From Geopsychrobacter electrodiphilus DSM 16401 (GTDB lineage Bacteria; Desulfobacterota; Desulfuromonadia; Desulfuromonadales; Geopsychrobacteraceae): 64,000 nt of DNA. The stretch covers positions 3,260,501 to 3,324,500 of the forward strand of contig NZ_ARWE01000001.1 in the NCBI RefSeq assembly GCF_000384395.1. Reading direction: 5' to 3'. Below the pieces are notes generated by a model. The model ran no database searches. It saw nothing but the letters and a program-made list of their open reading frames with translations, and was not told the origin of the DNA. A program made the position numbers and the translations under genes. Of this stretch, positions 41,695 to 50,720 are shown piece by piece. The first letter of the stretch is position 1. Every line of letters starts with the position of its first letter.

Positions 41695-42105
41695 ATGGTC
41701 TCAAAAGAAGAGATGAATCAGTTTTTCCGCGCGGAATTCCCGCAAACGAAATGCACCGTCGAAGCGCTGGGCGAGATGTCGGCGAGGGTCAGACATAAGG
41801 TCGGGTTCGAGGAACTGCGCCCCGGCGGGACCGTCTCCGGCCCGGTGCTGATGACGACGGCCGATGTCGCGCTCTACGCCGCGATTCTGGGCAAGATCGG
41901 GCTGGTAGCGCTGACGGTCACCACCAGCCTGACGATCAACTTTCTCAGAAAGCCTGCGGCGGACAGGGACATCATCGGGGAATGTCAACTTTTGAAGGTC
42001 GGCAGATCTCTGGCAATTGGCGAGGTCGCCTTATACTCCGAAGGAGACTCAGCGCCGGTGGCACATGCAGTCGGCACCTACTCTATCCCACCCGCCAGAT
42101 CCTAA
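41695..42105 (+). CDS. PaaI-type thioesterase (hotdog fold)
   Basis: 136 residues from ATG 41695 with TGAGGAGAG upstream. LRPGGTVSGPVLMTTADVALYAAIL is the hotdog helix with the catalytic Asp/Asn region, followed by the beta strands VTTSLTINFLRKPAADRDIIGECQLLKVGRSLAIGEVALYSEG. Acyl-CoA hydrolysis expected. Confidence 0.85.
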   Translation: MVSKEEMNQFFRAEFPQTKCTVEALGEMSARVRHKVGFEELRPGGTVSGPVLMTTADVALYAAILGKIGLVALTVTTSLTINFLRKPAADRDIIGECQLLKVGRSLAIGEVALYSEGDSAPVAHAVGTYSIPPARS

Positions 42106-42440
42106 GATTCTGGAAAAGCGTTCAGCGGAAGGCTATTCGTCACTGAGCTCCCCTCGCGCGCAGGCCTCTCTCATCTCCGGGGGGCTGACGCCTCCCCTAT
42201 GACAAGACATGGAATCTCCATATAATTCAGCGATAACCCTGTGTCATCGGGCAAATTTTGACTCAAAGGACGGCGTTTTTGAATTGACGTTAGAGTGAAT
42301 TCATTATATGTTTGAGCGCTTTAATTATGCTCAATAAGCAACAGGTGAGATTTGGTTATAGATCACTCCTCGCAATTAAGATTTCTCTCGAAGGCAGGTC
42401 ATATTTACTTTTTTGTTACTCAAAACTACTGGAGGTGCTC
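42106..42440 (+). other. Intergenic stretch upstream of ompA-like gene
   Basis: 335 bases. GC-rich for the first 100 bases, then AT-rich. TTGACG at 42284 and TATATG at 42305 are 15 bases apart, a weak promoter candidate. GGAGGTGCTC precedes the GTG start of the next gene. No gene or repeat seen. Confidence 0.4.
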
Positions 42441-43880
42441 GTGAAGCTGAATATTTTTTTACGCCTGTTTACAATGCTGGCCCTGGTTACGGTGTTCGGA
42501 TTAACCCCGCAGGCCGAAGCCGCCAATCGTGCCGGAGCGATTACCCTGTCGCCAATGGTGGGAGCCCACATCTTTGACAAGAACGAAGGCTTCAAGAATA
42601 GCGGATTTATCGGACTCAACCTCGGGTACAACTTCACCAAAAATTGGGGAGCCGAGCTGGTGGGGACCTCGTCGAGGGTAGCTAAGGACGCCGTCGGAGC
42701 GGATGATTTCACCTATTTCACCGGCCGAATTGACCTGCTCTACCATTTCCGCCCGGATGAGCGGCTGGTCCCCTATCTTGCAGCGGGCATCGGTGGAGCC
42801 CTTTTAAAACATAATATGCCGGGGGATACCTACAACCAGGATCTTCTGGCCGACTTCGGCGGCGGCATCAAGTATTTTTTAACTGACAGGCTGGCCCTGC
42901 GTTTTGATGCACGAAATGTGATTCGCCATGAGATTTCATTCGACCCGATAACCCACGGTAACAATTACAACAACTTCATGTTTTCAAGTGGACTCACCTT
43001 CCAGCTGGGAGGCAAGGTCGCGGCCCCAGCCCCGGCCCTTGCCGGACCCGTGGACAGTGATCATGACGGCGTGATCGATTCCCTGGACCGTTGTCCCGGA
43101 ACCTCCCCCCAGGAAGCTGTCGATGCTGATGGCTGCCCCCTCGACAGTGATTCCGACGGGGTCACCAATGCCTTTGATAAGTGCCCGGACACCCCGGCAG
43201 GAGCCAAAGTTGATGCCAACGGCTGCGTACCGGTCCCCGAAGTCGTTGTTATTCATGATACCGATGCAGATGGGGTTGTTGACTCAGAGGACCACTGCCC
43301 TGCCACCCCCGCGGGCGTCAAGGTCGATAAACTGGGGTGCACGGCCGACAGTGATCATGATGGAATCTTCGACGACAGCGATGTCTGTCCAGGGACCGCG
43401 GCGGGAATCAAGGTTGATGCACAGGGTTGCCCGGCCGACAGCGATCAGGATGGCGTATTGGACAGCTTCGACAACTGCCCTGGTACCGCAGCCGGCAAGA
43501 AAGTCGATGCCAAGGGTTGTGAGGTCATCTATGCGGCAATGGTAAAATTAAATCTCGAAATCACCTTTGCCAGCAATAGCTCGGTAATCACTCCCGAGTT
43601 CAAACCTCAGCTGCAGAAGGCGGCCGACTTCATCAAGTCCCATCCGGACAAAAATATCCTGATTGAAGGCTATACCGACAACACCGGTTCGGCAGCCATG
43701 AATAAACAGCTTTCCCAAAAACGTGCCGACACCGTCCGCTGGGTTTTGTCTCGCGATTATGGCGTCGACCTGGCCATCCTGACGGCCAAAGGATTTGGCA
43801 AGGATAATCCGATCGCCGATAACAGCACCCCTGAGGGCCGCAAGGCCAATCGACGGGTTGTGATCAGGCTGGCCGAATAA
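42441..43880 (+). CDS. OmpA-family outer-membrane protein with thrombospondin type 3 repeats
   Basis: 479 residues from GTG 42441 (GGAGGT upstream); an ATG further upstream (42312) lacks a ribosome site. Signal peptide to about residue 28 (LTPQAEAA). An eight-stranded OmpA-like barrel (about 30-195) is followed by five calcium-binding TSP3 repeats (DSDHDGVIDSLDRCPGT, DSDSDGVTNAFDKCPDT, DTDADGVVDSEDHCPAT, DSDHDGIFDDSDVCPGT, DSDQDGVLDSFDNCPGT) and an OmpA C-terminal domain that binds peptidoglycan (GYTDNTGSAAMNKQLSQKRADTV). It anchors the outer membrane to the wall. Confidence 0.95.
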   Translation: MKLNIFLRLFTMLALVTVFGLTPQAEAANRAGAITLSPMVGAHIFDKNEGFKNSGFIGLNLGYNFTKNWGAELVGTSSRVAKDAVGADDFTYFTGRIDLLYHFRPDERLVPYLAAGIGGALLKHNMPGDTYNQDLLADFGGGIKYFLTDRLALRFDARNVIRHEISFDPITHGNNYNNFMFSSGLTFQLGGKVAAPAPALAGPVDSDHDGVIDSLDRCPGTSPQEAVDADGCPLDSDSDGVTNAFDKCPDTPAGAKVDANGCVPVPEVVVIHDTDADGVVDSEDHCPATPAGVKVDKLGCTADSDHDGIFDDSDVCPGTAAGIKVDAQGCPADSDQDGVLDSFDNCPGTAAGKKVDAKGCEVIYAAMVKLNLEITFASNSSVITPEFKPQLQKAADFIKSHPDKNILIEGYTDNTGSAAMNKQLSQKRADTVRWVLSRDYGVDLAILTAKGFGKDNPIADNSTPEGRKANRRVVIRLAE

Positions 43881-43889
43881 GCCCTCGTC

Positions 43890-43930
43890 TTCGTTGTCGC
43901 CTGTTACTGAGAGTAGCAGGCGACAACGAA
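43890..43930. terminator. 19-bp hairpin between convergent genes
   Basis: Arms 43890-43908 (TTCGTTGTCGCCTGTTACT) and 43912-43930 pair with one G-U, loop of 3. Placed between the OmpA gene and the leftward HD gene; likely a shared transcript end although no long T run follows. Confidence 0.7.
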
Positions 43931-43965
43931 ACATGGGCTCAGCTTAAAATATCCAGGCACCTCAA

Positions 43966-44583
43966 CTACCGGCCGGAGGCCTGCTCTTCTTCCGGCGTTA
44001 ATTCTCTGAGCAGTCCCGCGGCACAAGCCTCATCCAGATACTTCACAACCTGTGGCCATAGCGCCGGAGCGCCCTCTTTGATCGGCAGCATGCGTGCAAC
44101 AACCCGCGCGCGATCGATGTTATGGATGCGCCAGGTGCCCCCGCGGGTGTTGAAATTCTGCAGCAGCACCTGAAAGCGGTCGAGGGCGTTAGCAAAGCGC
44201 GCCTCGTTCGTCTCACCCGCCTCGAACTCGTCCCACAGACTGCGGAATTCAACACCCTGGTCGGGCGGCAGCAGACCAAAGACCTGCTCAGCGGCACGGC
44301 GTTCACGCGCGAGCTTGTCTTTATTCCCCTCAACATCGAAGCAGAAGGTATCACCCGCCTCGATCTCGATCACATCATGCAGCAGGAGCATCTTCAACAC
44401 CCGCGACTGGTCGGTTGGCGAGGGCGCATATTCGGCCAGCACCATTGCCATACTGGCGATATGCCAGGAATGCTCGGCAGTGTTCTCGCGACGGGACTCA
44501 TCCATGACCAGATTCTGACGCAGCACCAGCTTGAGCCGGTCAAGACATTCAATAAAGGCAATCTGTTGTTTCATGCGATCCAT
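43966..44583 (-). CDS. HD-domain hydrolase (YfbR/5'-nucleotidase-like)
   Basis: 205 residues. HD metal ligands: ENTAEHSWHIA (His), MLLLHDVIEIEAGD (His-Asp), and a later Asp in ALDRFQVLLQN. The HD_3 family covers deoxyribonucleoside 5'-monophosphatases such as YfbR and oxygen-tolerant nucleotidases. Cytoplasmic, monocistronic. Substrate inferred from the family. Confidence 0.85.
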   Translation of the reverse strand: MDRMKQQIAFIECLDRLKLVLRQNLVMDESRRENTAEHSWHIASMAMVLAEYAPSPTDQSRVLKMLLLHDVIEIEAGDTFCFDVEGNKDKLARERRAAEQVFGLLPPDQGVEFRSLWDEFEAGETNEARFANALDRFQVLLQNFNTRGGTWRIHNIDRARVVARMLPIKEGAPALWPQVVKYLDEACAAGLLRELTPEEEQASGR

Positions 44584-44762
44584 AGTGAAGACGTCTCCGG
44601 AAGAGGTTTATGCGAACGGTGACAGAATAGTGCTATTCTGACTGCCGGTACAGAGTTACACTATCGTGGCTCGCCATCAACGTTAAAAAATTTGACCTGT
44701 TTCTTCTCTTTTCCCGAACCAGTTGATGAACGTCTGCTGGGTTTAACTACGACTCGGTTCCC

Positions 44763-45644
44763 ATGAATATTCAATCCCCCGGGCGCGGCCCCAGGTTTTC
44801 CAGTCAAGCCGTCGGCTGGTCTGCCGTTTTTGGTTCGGCCTTCTGTTTCTATCTCGCCACCCTGATCATCCGCTGGGCCAAGCCTCATGTGACGATCGAA
44901 TCGGCCTATTTTGTCTTTGCCCGCCTGCTGCTCGGGTTCATCGTTGTTTCTGTGGTGCTGATCCTGCAAAAGAAGAGTTTGCACCCAAAAAACTACCACT
45001 ATCTGATCGGTCGAGCCCTGGCCAATACCCTGGCGGTATTCTGTTTTTACAAGGCCGTGGAATCTGGGTCGGTGGCCGAAGCGAATATCCTCAATATGAC
45101 CTATCCGCTGTTTGTCGCGATCTTCTCGTGGATATTTCTGCGCGGGCAACGTGACCGATTGTCTTTAGTGATCGTGGCGGTGGCCTTTGCCGGGGTCTGG
45201 CTGGTCCTCTCCCCGGGAGAGATTCAGCTTGGCTGGGGAAAGCTCTGGGGCCTCAGTTCGGGGATCACCGCGGCGGTCGCGGTGATCTACCTGAACATCA
45301 GCCGGCGCTGCCACGATTCACAGACCATCCTGTTTTTCATGTTCGGCCTGGGTACGCTTTTGATGCTGGTATTTTTTCATGACGCTATCTTCATGCCGAA
45401 TCCCGAGGAGCTGTTTTTTCTGCTGAGCTGCTCAATCGCCGGGGTCCTCGGGCAGTATCTGATCACCTACGGCTTTTTATACGTCACCGCAGTGGAAGGG
45501 TCTATCATCTCTTCCAGCAGGATCTTGCTGGCGGCCCTGCTCGGGCCCATACTGGTCGCTGACCCGCACCTTGCGCTTGCCGGCTGGTGTGGGGCGCTGC
45601 TCATTTTTGCGGCCAACGCGACCCTGGCATTACGGAGAGCGTGA
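44763..45644 (+). CDS. EamA/DMT-family transporter
   Basis: 293 residues, ten predicted membrane segments in two five-helix EamA repeats; YFVFARLLLGFIVVSVVLILQKK and ALANTLAVFCFYKAVESGSVAEANILNMTYPLFVAIFSW are the first-repeat signatures, LGQYLITYGFLYVTAVEGSIISSSRILLAALLGPI the second. An inner-membrane exporter or importer of small metabolites; substrate unknown. Confidence 0.88.
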   Translation: MNIQSPGRGPRFSSQAVGWSAVFGSAFCFYLATLIIRWAKPHVTIESAYFVFARLLLGFIVVSVVLILQKKSLHPKNYHYLIGRALANTLAVFCFYKAVESGSVAEANILNMTYPLFVAIFSWIFLRGQRDRLSLVIVAVAFAGVWLVLSPGEIQLGWGKLWGLSSGITAAVAVIYLNISRRCHDSQTILFFMFGLGTLLMLVFFHDAIFMPNPEELFFLLSCSIAGVLGQYLITYGFLYVTAVEGSIISSSRILLAALLGPILVADPHLALAGWCGALLIFAANATLALRRA

Positions 45645-45864
45645 GCAAAATGAACAGAATTACGCTAATGACCATATCGTTCATTATTTGCAGAATGTTT
45701 ACTGCGGGTAACGATTAAAGGTAGCGTTTTATACGAACCAAAATATGAGGTCGACATCCTCCCTCGGGACAGGAGTGTCTTGCTGAGACCTTGAGGGTTG
45801 GTGCAGAAAGTAGAGAAGCTGGAGCCTGTCCTGGCGAGTCAGGGCTAGGTTTAAGGAGTTCCCC

Positions 45865-47484
45865 TTGAAAGCGACACGCCATTTTTACCTGCTTCCACGG
45901 ACCCTACAGATGAAAATGGTCCTGCTGGTGACAGGTCTGATGCTCTTTGTCATTCTTCTGACCGGCAGTATGTTCAGCAATTTTCTCAGCGGAGTCATCG
46001 AGGAAGAGATCGGCCAGAAGGCCTTGATGGTCTCCGAGAGTGTCGCCTCGATGCCGGAACTCCAGGAGGCCCTGGTCAGGAAGGATCCCCTGGGTAAGAT
46101 TCAAATCCTGGCCGAAGAAATTCGCGCCAAAACTGGCGCAGAGTTCATCGTCGTTGGCGATCGTAGTGGACACCGGTATTCACATCCCGATCCTGAAAAA
46201 CTGGGCAAACTGATGGTCGGTGGCGACAACTGGCCCGCTCTGCAGCAAGGGAAAGCCTATATTTCCAAGGCTGTTGGCACCCTTGGTCCCTCGATCCGCG
46301 GGAAAGCCCCGATCATCACCCGTACAGGGGAGGTCATCGGTGTCGTCTCTGTCGGCTATCTTCTGGCGGATGTTAACAGCATCATTCGCAGGGCCCAGTT
46401 CAAGGTTGCGCCCTTTCTGCCTCTGGCTCTGCTGTTTGGCATTGCCGGGGCGGTCTGGATATCCAGCACTTTCAAGAAAGCAATTTTTGGCCTGGAGCCG
46501 CAGGAGATCGCCGGCATCCTGCTGGAGCGAAACGCGATCCTCGAATCGATCCGCTCAGGAATCGTGGCCACCGACAACCAACTCAATATTACGCTGGTCA
46601 ACCACGCCGCACTCAAAACCCTCGACCGGGCAGGTCCGGAGGAACTTCTCGGCCGGCCGCTTGAAGGGATTTTCCCGCTGGTCCCGGTTGCAACGGTGCT
46701 GGCCTCGGGCGAACGACAATTCGACCGCGAGTATCTGGTCAACGACACCCTGATGGTCTTCAACCTGATCCCGGTCATCCAGAATCAGCAGATTACCGGG
46801 CTTTTGGCCACCTTCCGCCGCAAGGATGAAATTGATATCCTGACCCGCAAACTCTCTTCGGCCAAACAGTACGCCGATATCTTACGCGCTCAGACCCACG
46901 AATATTCCAATAAACTGCATACCATCGCCGGCCTTATCCAGCTTGAATCCTACGATGAGGCCCTCGACCTGATCGTGCAGCAGGACAACCAATTCAAGGA
47001 ATTCGTCAGCCTGGTAACGCGCATCTCGAACAATCCGGTCGTCTCGGCGCTGGTGCTCGGCAAACTCAGCTACGCCCATGAAATGCAGATTGATTTTATC
47101 CTCGACCCGGACAGCAGCCTGACCGCGCTCTCGGAGGAGTTCGCCAGCGAAAAGCTCGTGACGATTATCGGCAATCTGCTCGATAATGCCTTTGAGGCCG
47201 CGCGCGAAGGGGGGAAGATGGGGGGCTGGGTCCGGCTGCTGTTGAGCGACCGTGACAAGCAATTGACGATCAGGGTCGAAGATTCCGGCCGCGGGGTTCC
47301 GGACGAACTGGCCGAGCGCTTGTTTCAGCGCGGCGTGTCGGGCAAGGGCCAGTCCGGCCGGGGCGTCGGCCTGTATCTGGTTGCAAAGTGCCTGGAGGAG
47401 CTGCGAGGCGAGATTCGTCTGAGCCGAGGCCGGAGTGGCGGCGCGATTTTTACCGCCTCCATTCCACTGACCACAAGGGATTAA
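45865..47484 (+). CDS. Sensor histidine kinase, CitA/DcuS type
   Basis: 539 residues from a TTG start with AAGGAG upstream. Two membrane helices (about 17-39 and 172-191) flank a periplasmic PASp/sCache ligand domain with GDRSGHRYSHPDPEKLGKLMVGGDN and SIRGKAPIITRTGEVIGVVSVG, the citrate/C4-dicarboxylate sensor pattern. A cytoplasmic PAS (about 215-320), an H-box QTHEYSNKLHTIAGLIQLESYDEAL and HATPase (NLLDNAFEAAREGG, DSGRGVPDELAERLFQRGVSGK) follow. It is 2 bases from its regulator and close to tctCBA, so a tricarboxylate or related acid is the probable ligand. Confidence 0.93.
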   Translation: MKATRHFYLLPRTLQMKMVLLVTGLMLFVILLTGSMFSNFLSGVIEEEIGQKALMVSESVASMPELQEALVRKDPLGKIQILAEEIRAKTGAEFIVVGDRSGHRYSHPDPEKLGKLMVGGDNWPALQQGKAYISKAVGTLGPSIRGKAPIITRTGEVIGVVSVGYLLADVNSIIRRAQFKVAPFLPLALLFGIAGAVWISSTFKKAIFGLEPQEIAGILLERNAILESIRSGIVATDNQLNITLVNHAALKTLDRAGPEELLGRPLEGIFPLVPVATVLASGERQFDREYLVNDTLMVFNLIPVIQNQQITGLLATFRRKDEIDILTRKLSSAKQYADILRAQTHEYSNKLHTIAGLIQLESYDEALDLIVQQDNQFKEFVSLVTRISNNPVVSALVLGKLSYAHEMQIDFILDPDSSLTALSEEFASEKLVTIIGNLLDNAFEAAREGGKMGGWVRLLLSDRDKQLTIRVEDSGRGVPDELAERLFQRGVSGKGQSGRGVGLYLVAKCLEELRGEIRLSRGRSGGAIFTASIPLTTRD

Positions 47485-47486
47485 GC

Positions 47487-48170
47487 ATGGATATGATACA
47501 GGTTCTGATTGTCGAGGATGATGTGAAGATTGCTGAAATTCACCGCCGCTTCACCGAGAAGGTGGAAGGGTTCGAAGTCGTAGGGGTGGCAAACAGCATC
47601 GATGAAGCGCGCGACCTGGTTGAGGTGTTGCAACCGGCGCTGGTGCTGCTCGACATCTACTTTCCCAATGAAAGCGGCATCGACCTTTTATGGGAGATTC
47701 GCGCCAAATACCGTAATACCGACCTGATCCTGATCACAGCGGCCAAAGAGATGGAGCCGCTGCAGGAGGCGATCCGCGGCGGGGCCTTTGATTATATCAT
47801 CAAGCCGGCGCTCTTCAGCCGTTTCCAGGACACCCTGCAGCGTTTTCGTCAGGCCCGTCTCCGCCTGGCGGCGCAAGGTTCCGTCGCGCAGCAGGACGTC
47901 GATCAACTGCTCAATCCGCGTTCGGTCGCTCCACTCGACCGGCCGCAGCTGCCAAAGGGGATCGATGCCATCACCCTTGATAAGGTCAAAAAGGTCTTCT
48001 CGGCACCACCAGCCAACGGGTGGAGCGCTGACGAGGTCGGACGACAGGTCGGCATGAGTCGCTCCTCGGCGCGGCGCTATCTCGAATACCTGGTCGATGT
48101 CGACTGGCTGAGTGCTGATCTGCTCTACGGTACGGTCGGCCGGCCGGAACGCAAGTATTTTCGTTTATAA
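47487..48170 (+). CDS. Response regulator, CitB/DcuR type
   Basis: 227 residues from ATG 47487. Receiver with acidic EDD near residue 10, phospho-Asp in LVLLDIYFPNESG and Lys in YIIKPALF; the C-terminal helix-turn-helix ITLDKVKKVFSAPPANGWSADEVGRQVGMSRSSARRYLEYLVDVDWL is the CitB/DcuR output domain. It probably activates the neighbouring tct operon and porin. Its last 6 bases overlap the end of the convergent AbrB-like gene. Confidence 0.93.
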   Translation: MDMIQVLIVEDDVKIAEIHRRFTEKVEGFEVVGVANSIDEARDLVEVLQPALVLLDIYFPNESGIDLLWEIRAKYRNTDLILITAAKEMEPLQEAIRGGAFDYIIKPALFSRFQDTLQRFRQARLRLAAQGSVAQQDVDQLLNPRSVAPLDRPQLPKGIDAITLDKVKKVFSAPPANGWSADEVGRQVGMSRSSARRYLEYLVDVDWLSADLLYGTVGRPERKYFRL

Positions 48171-48668
48171 GCCCCGCAATTTCGCCAATACCAGCCTGCC
48201 GAGCAGCGGAACGACCAGAAACAAGGTGAATATTCGCACGGTATGTAGAAACGCCACGACTGAAGCCTGGTGTCCTTCGGCCTGCGCCAGCAGACTCATT
48301 CCAGACATCCCTCCGGGAGAAAACCCAAACAGTGCTGTAGCAAAATCGATTAAACCAAAGACCTGCGCCAGCCAGACCATAACAACTGCGATCATTAGCA
48401 ACGCCAGGGTACTGAGGATCGCCAGTGGCAAGAGCTTCACCCCGAGGGGCAGAAACGATCGATCGAAACCCATTCCAAGCGAAACTCCGAGCATAATCTG
48501 CACCGCCGTGGACATGCTTCCTGGGATCACGAACTGTCCGGGGATGAGGATAGCGGTCAAGCCGGAGGCAAGCATTGAACCGACCACTGGGCCGCCAGGG
48601 CAGCCGACCCTTTTAGCGAGCAACCCACCGACCACACCCACCACAAGTATTAGCGCAACCCGGCCCAT
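48165..48668 (-). CDS. Single AbrB-duplication-domain membrane protein
   Basis: 167 residues from ATG 48668. Five membrane segments; PGGPVVGSMLASGLTAILIPGQF and IDFATALFGFSPGGMSGMSLLAQAEGHQASVVAFLHTVRIFTLFLVVPLL match the AbrB (Gneg_AbrB_dup) domain. Normal AbrB proteins have two copies (about 350 residues); here only one is present, so it may dimerise. Same strand as and 95 bases after tctA, with a hairpin between. Function in this family (transport of carboxylates or ammonium-related) is unsettled. Confidence 0.75.
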   Translation of the reverse strand: MGRVALILVVGVVGGLLAKRVGCPGGPVVGSMLASGLTAILIPGQFVIPGSMSTAVQIMLGVSLGMGFDRSFLPLGVKLLPLAILSTLALLMIAVVMVWLAQVFGLIDFATALFGFSPGGMSGMSLLAQAEGHQASVVAFLHTVRIFTLFLVVPLLGRLVLAKLRGL

Positions 48669-48704
48669 AGCTTCTCTGCATAATAAATAAATCGCTGGCG
48701 CACT

Positions 48705-48739
48705 CTTGCCCCCGATTTGCAACGCAAATCGGGGGCAAG
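48705..48739 (-). terminator. 16-bp perfect hairpin after tctA
   Basis: CTTGCCCCCGATTTGC / GCAAATCGGGGGCAAG with a 3-base loop (48705-48720, 48724-48739), 23 bases past the tctA stop on the minus strand and before the AbrB-like gene; possible terminator or attenuator. Confidence 0.75.
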
Positions 48740-48762
48740 AAGGAAAACCTGAATCTTGGGAC

Positions 48763-50289
48763 CTAATCTTCGATATGTGGTTCCGGCTCGACAGATCCTT
48801 TAATCCGGAAGAATTTACCAAGGAAAAAAGGCAGGACCAAACCACCGATAGCCATAATCCACAGTCCGATACAGAGTGGGCTATCGACTAATGTCCACCA
48901 GTTGCCATTGCTGATGTTTAGGGCGCGCCGCAAGTTATCCTCCATCAACTGCCCGAGGAGCAGTCCCAGGATAATCGGCACCAGCGGTACTTCCAGCTTG
49001 CGTAAGAACCAGCCCCCGACGCCGAAGGCGATCATCACGAACAGATCAAAGGCGCTATGGCTGATGGAGTAAATCCCGATAAGACCGACGATCGCGACGA
49101 TCGGCATCAGCACATAGGAGGGGACCATAAGAAGTTTGGCGAACAAGCCAATCATCGGCAGGTTGAGTACCAGCAGCAAAAGGTTACTGATAAACAGAGC
49201 CGCAATCAGCCCCCAGACGACATCCGGGTGGTTCTGGAAAAGCAGCGGGCCCGGAGTGATATTCATCGACATCAGCATCGCCAGCAGGACTGCGGTGGTT
49301 CCGCTGCCGGGCACCCCGAGGGTCAGCATCGGCACCAGCGCACCGCCAGCGGCGGCGTTGTTACCGGCCTCGGGTGCGGCCACGCCGCGCGGGTCGCCCT
49401 TGCCGAAGGTCCCTTTGTGATCAAACAGCCGTTTTTCAATGGTGTAGGAGATAAAACTGCCAAGTGATGCCCCGGCCCCCGGAAGCACCCCGGCAATAAA
49501 ACCGATGAAACTGCTGCGCACAGTGGTGCCGGTCAGTCCGAACATCTCTTTCCACTTAATTTTGAACTTGTTGACCGTGACCTTGGTGACCTTTCCGGCG
49601 TGACTGTCCTCGACAAAGAAGAGGATCTCGCTGATGGCGAACATCCCAACGATGGCGACCAGGAAGTTGACCCCTTCAAACAGTTTCATCTGCCCTAGGG
49701 TATAGCGGGCTTCGCCGGTCGACGGGTCGAGGCCGATTGTCGCGATCATGAGTCCCAAAGCGGCCGCCAGCAGCGACTTGAACTGATTTTTGCTGCTGAT
49801 CCCGCCGATGGTCGTGAAGGCCAGGACGAAGAGCACAAAATATTCGGCTGGCCCGAAGAACAGCGCGAATTTTGCCAGGATCGGCGCAAACAGCAGCAGC
49901 CCGAAGGTCGCCAGCAGGCCACCGACGAAAGATGAGACCGCTGAGATTGCCAGCGCCTCACCGGCTTTCCCCTGCTGGGCCATGGGGTAGCCGTCAAGCG
50001 TCGTCATCAAGGCCGGTTCATCACCGGGGATATTCAGCAGGATACTCGAAATCCGCCCGCCGTACATGGCCCCGTAGTAAACGCTGGTCAGCATGATCAG
50101 CGCCGAAGATGGTGGCAGGCGCAGACTGAAGGCCAAGGGGATGAGGATCGCCACCCCGTTGGCGGGGCCGAGCCCGGGCAGGGCGCCCATGATGGTGCCG
50201 AGGAGACACCCGAGCAGCGCCAGCCCCAGATTCATCGGGGTCAGGGCCACATCGAAGCCCTGCATCAAAAAACCAAAAGTTTCCATCAA
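48763..50289 (-). CDS. tctA: Tripartite tricarboxylate transporter, large membrane subunit TctA
   Basis: 508 residues, about twelve membrane segments. GALPGLGPANGVAILIPLAFSLPP-like N-terminal motif, YYGAMYGGRISSILLNIPGDEPALMTTLDGYPMAQQGKAGEALAISAVSSFVGG, and FIAGVLPGAGASLGSFISYTIEKRL with PEAGNNAAAGGALVPMLTLGVPGSGTTAVLLAML are TctA signatures. It is the cation-driven channel of the TTT system and overlaps tctB by 4 bases (ATGA). Confidence 0.95.
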   Translation of the reverse strand: MMETFGFLMQGFDVALTPMNLGLALLGCLLGTIMGALPGLGPANGVAILIPLAFSLRLPPSSALIMLTSVYYGAMYGGRISSILLNIPGDEPALMTTLDGYPMAQQGKAGEALAISAVSSFVGGLLATFGLLLFAPILAKFALFFGPAEYFVLFVLAFTTIGGISSKNQFKSLLAAALGLMIATIGLDPSTGEARYTLGQMKLFEGVNFLVAIVGMFAISEILFFVEDSHAGKVTKVTVNKFKIKWKEMFGLTGTTVRSSFIGFIAGVLPGAGASLGSFISYTIEKRLFDHKGTFGKGDPRGVAAPEAGNNAAAGGALVPMLTLGVPGSGTTAVLLAMLMSMNITPGPLLFQNHPDVVWGLIAALFISNLLLLVLNLPMIGLFAKLLMVPSYVLMPIVAIVGLIGIYSISHSAFDLFVMIAFGVGGWFLRKLEVPLVPIILGLLLGQLMEDNLRRALNISNGNWWTLVDSPLCIGLWIMAIGGLVLPFFLGKFFRIKGSVEPEPHIED

Positions 50290-50720
50290 AATCTCCCGAG
50301 CAGCCCGGCAGGCAGTGGTAGTTCAAGGACAATATCGAAGAGTCCGTAAACCACCAGCGAAACGCCGATTCCGGTCAATATGGCCGTCCTCAGACTGGCG
50401 CCGAGGCGCCAGCCAAGCATAGTCACGGTCAGCAGGGTAGCAATCAGAAAGCCGAGCCACTCCAGCAGACTGGCGTAGGCCAGCAGCACCAGGATAACCA
50501 GCCCCAGCTGCAGCAGGCGCGGCAGGTCAGGCCAGTGCGCTGTGGGGTCAGGCCGCAGCAGCAGATACAGGGCGGTCACCGCAAGCACCGCGCCCAGTAA
50601 ATAGGGGAAGGTCTGTGGGCCCAGGGGATCGGCCATGAACCCGGGGTCGAAACCCCGGGCTGTCCAGCTATAGTCTGCGGCCAGCAACAGCAGCAGTACC
50701 CCAAAAATCCGGTCGCTCAT
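50286..50720 (-). CDS. tctB: Tripartite tricarboxylate transporter, small membrane subunit TctB
   Basis: 144 residues with four membrane segments. SDRIFGVLLLLLAADYSWTARGFDPGF-MADPLGPQTFPYLLG is the TctB start (PxTFP conserved), with a C-terminal helix pair GIGVSLVVYGLFDIVLELPLPAGLLG. Overlaps both tctC and tctA by 4 bases, showing coupled translation. Confidence 0.92.
   Translation of the reverse strand: MSDRIFGVLLLLLAADYSWTARGFDPGFMADPLGPQTFPYLLGAVLAVTALYLLLRPDPTAHWPDLPRLLQLGLVILVLLAYASLLEWLGFLIATLLTVTMLGWRLGASLRTAILTGIGVSLVVYGLFDIVLELPLPAGLLGRF

Noticed and set aside
43054-43530. Tandem DNA repeat inside the OmpA gene
   Set aside because: The periodicity reflects encoded thrombospondin type 3 calcium-binding repeats (DxDxDG...CPGT), not a non-coding satellite.
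45820-45830. GGAGCCTGTCC before the CitA-like kinase as a fourth copy of the palindromic element
   Set aside because: Only 11 bases match one end; there is no inverted partner and no internal similarity.
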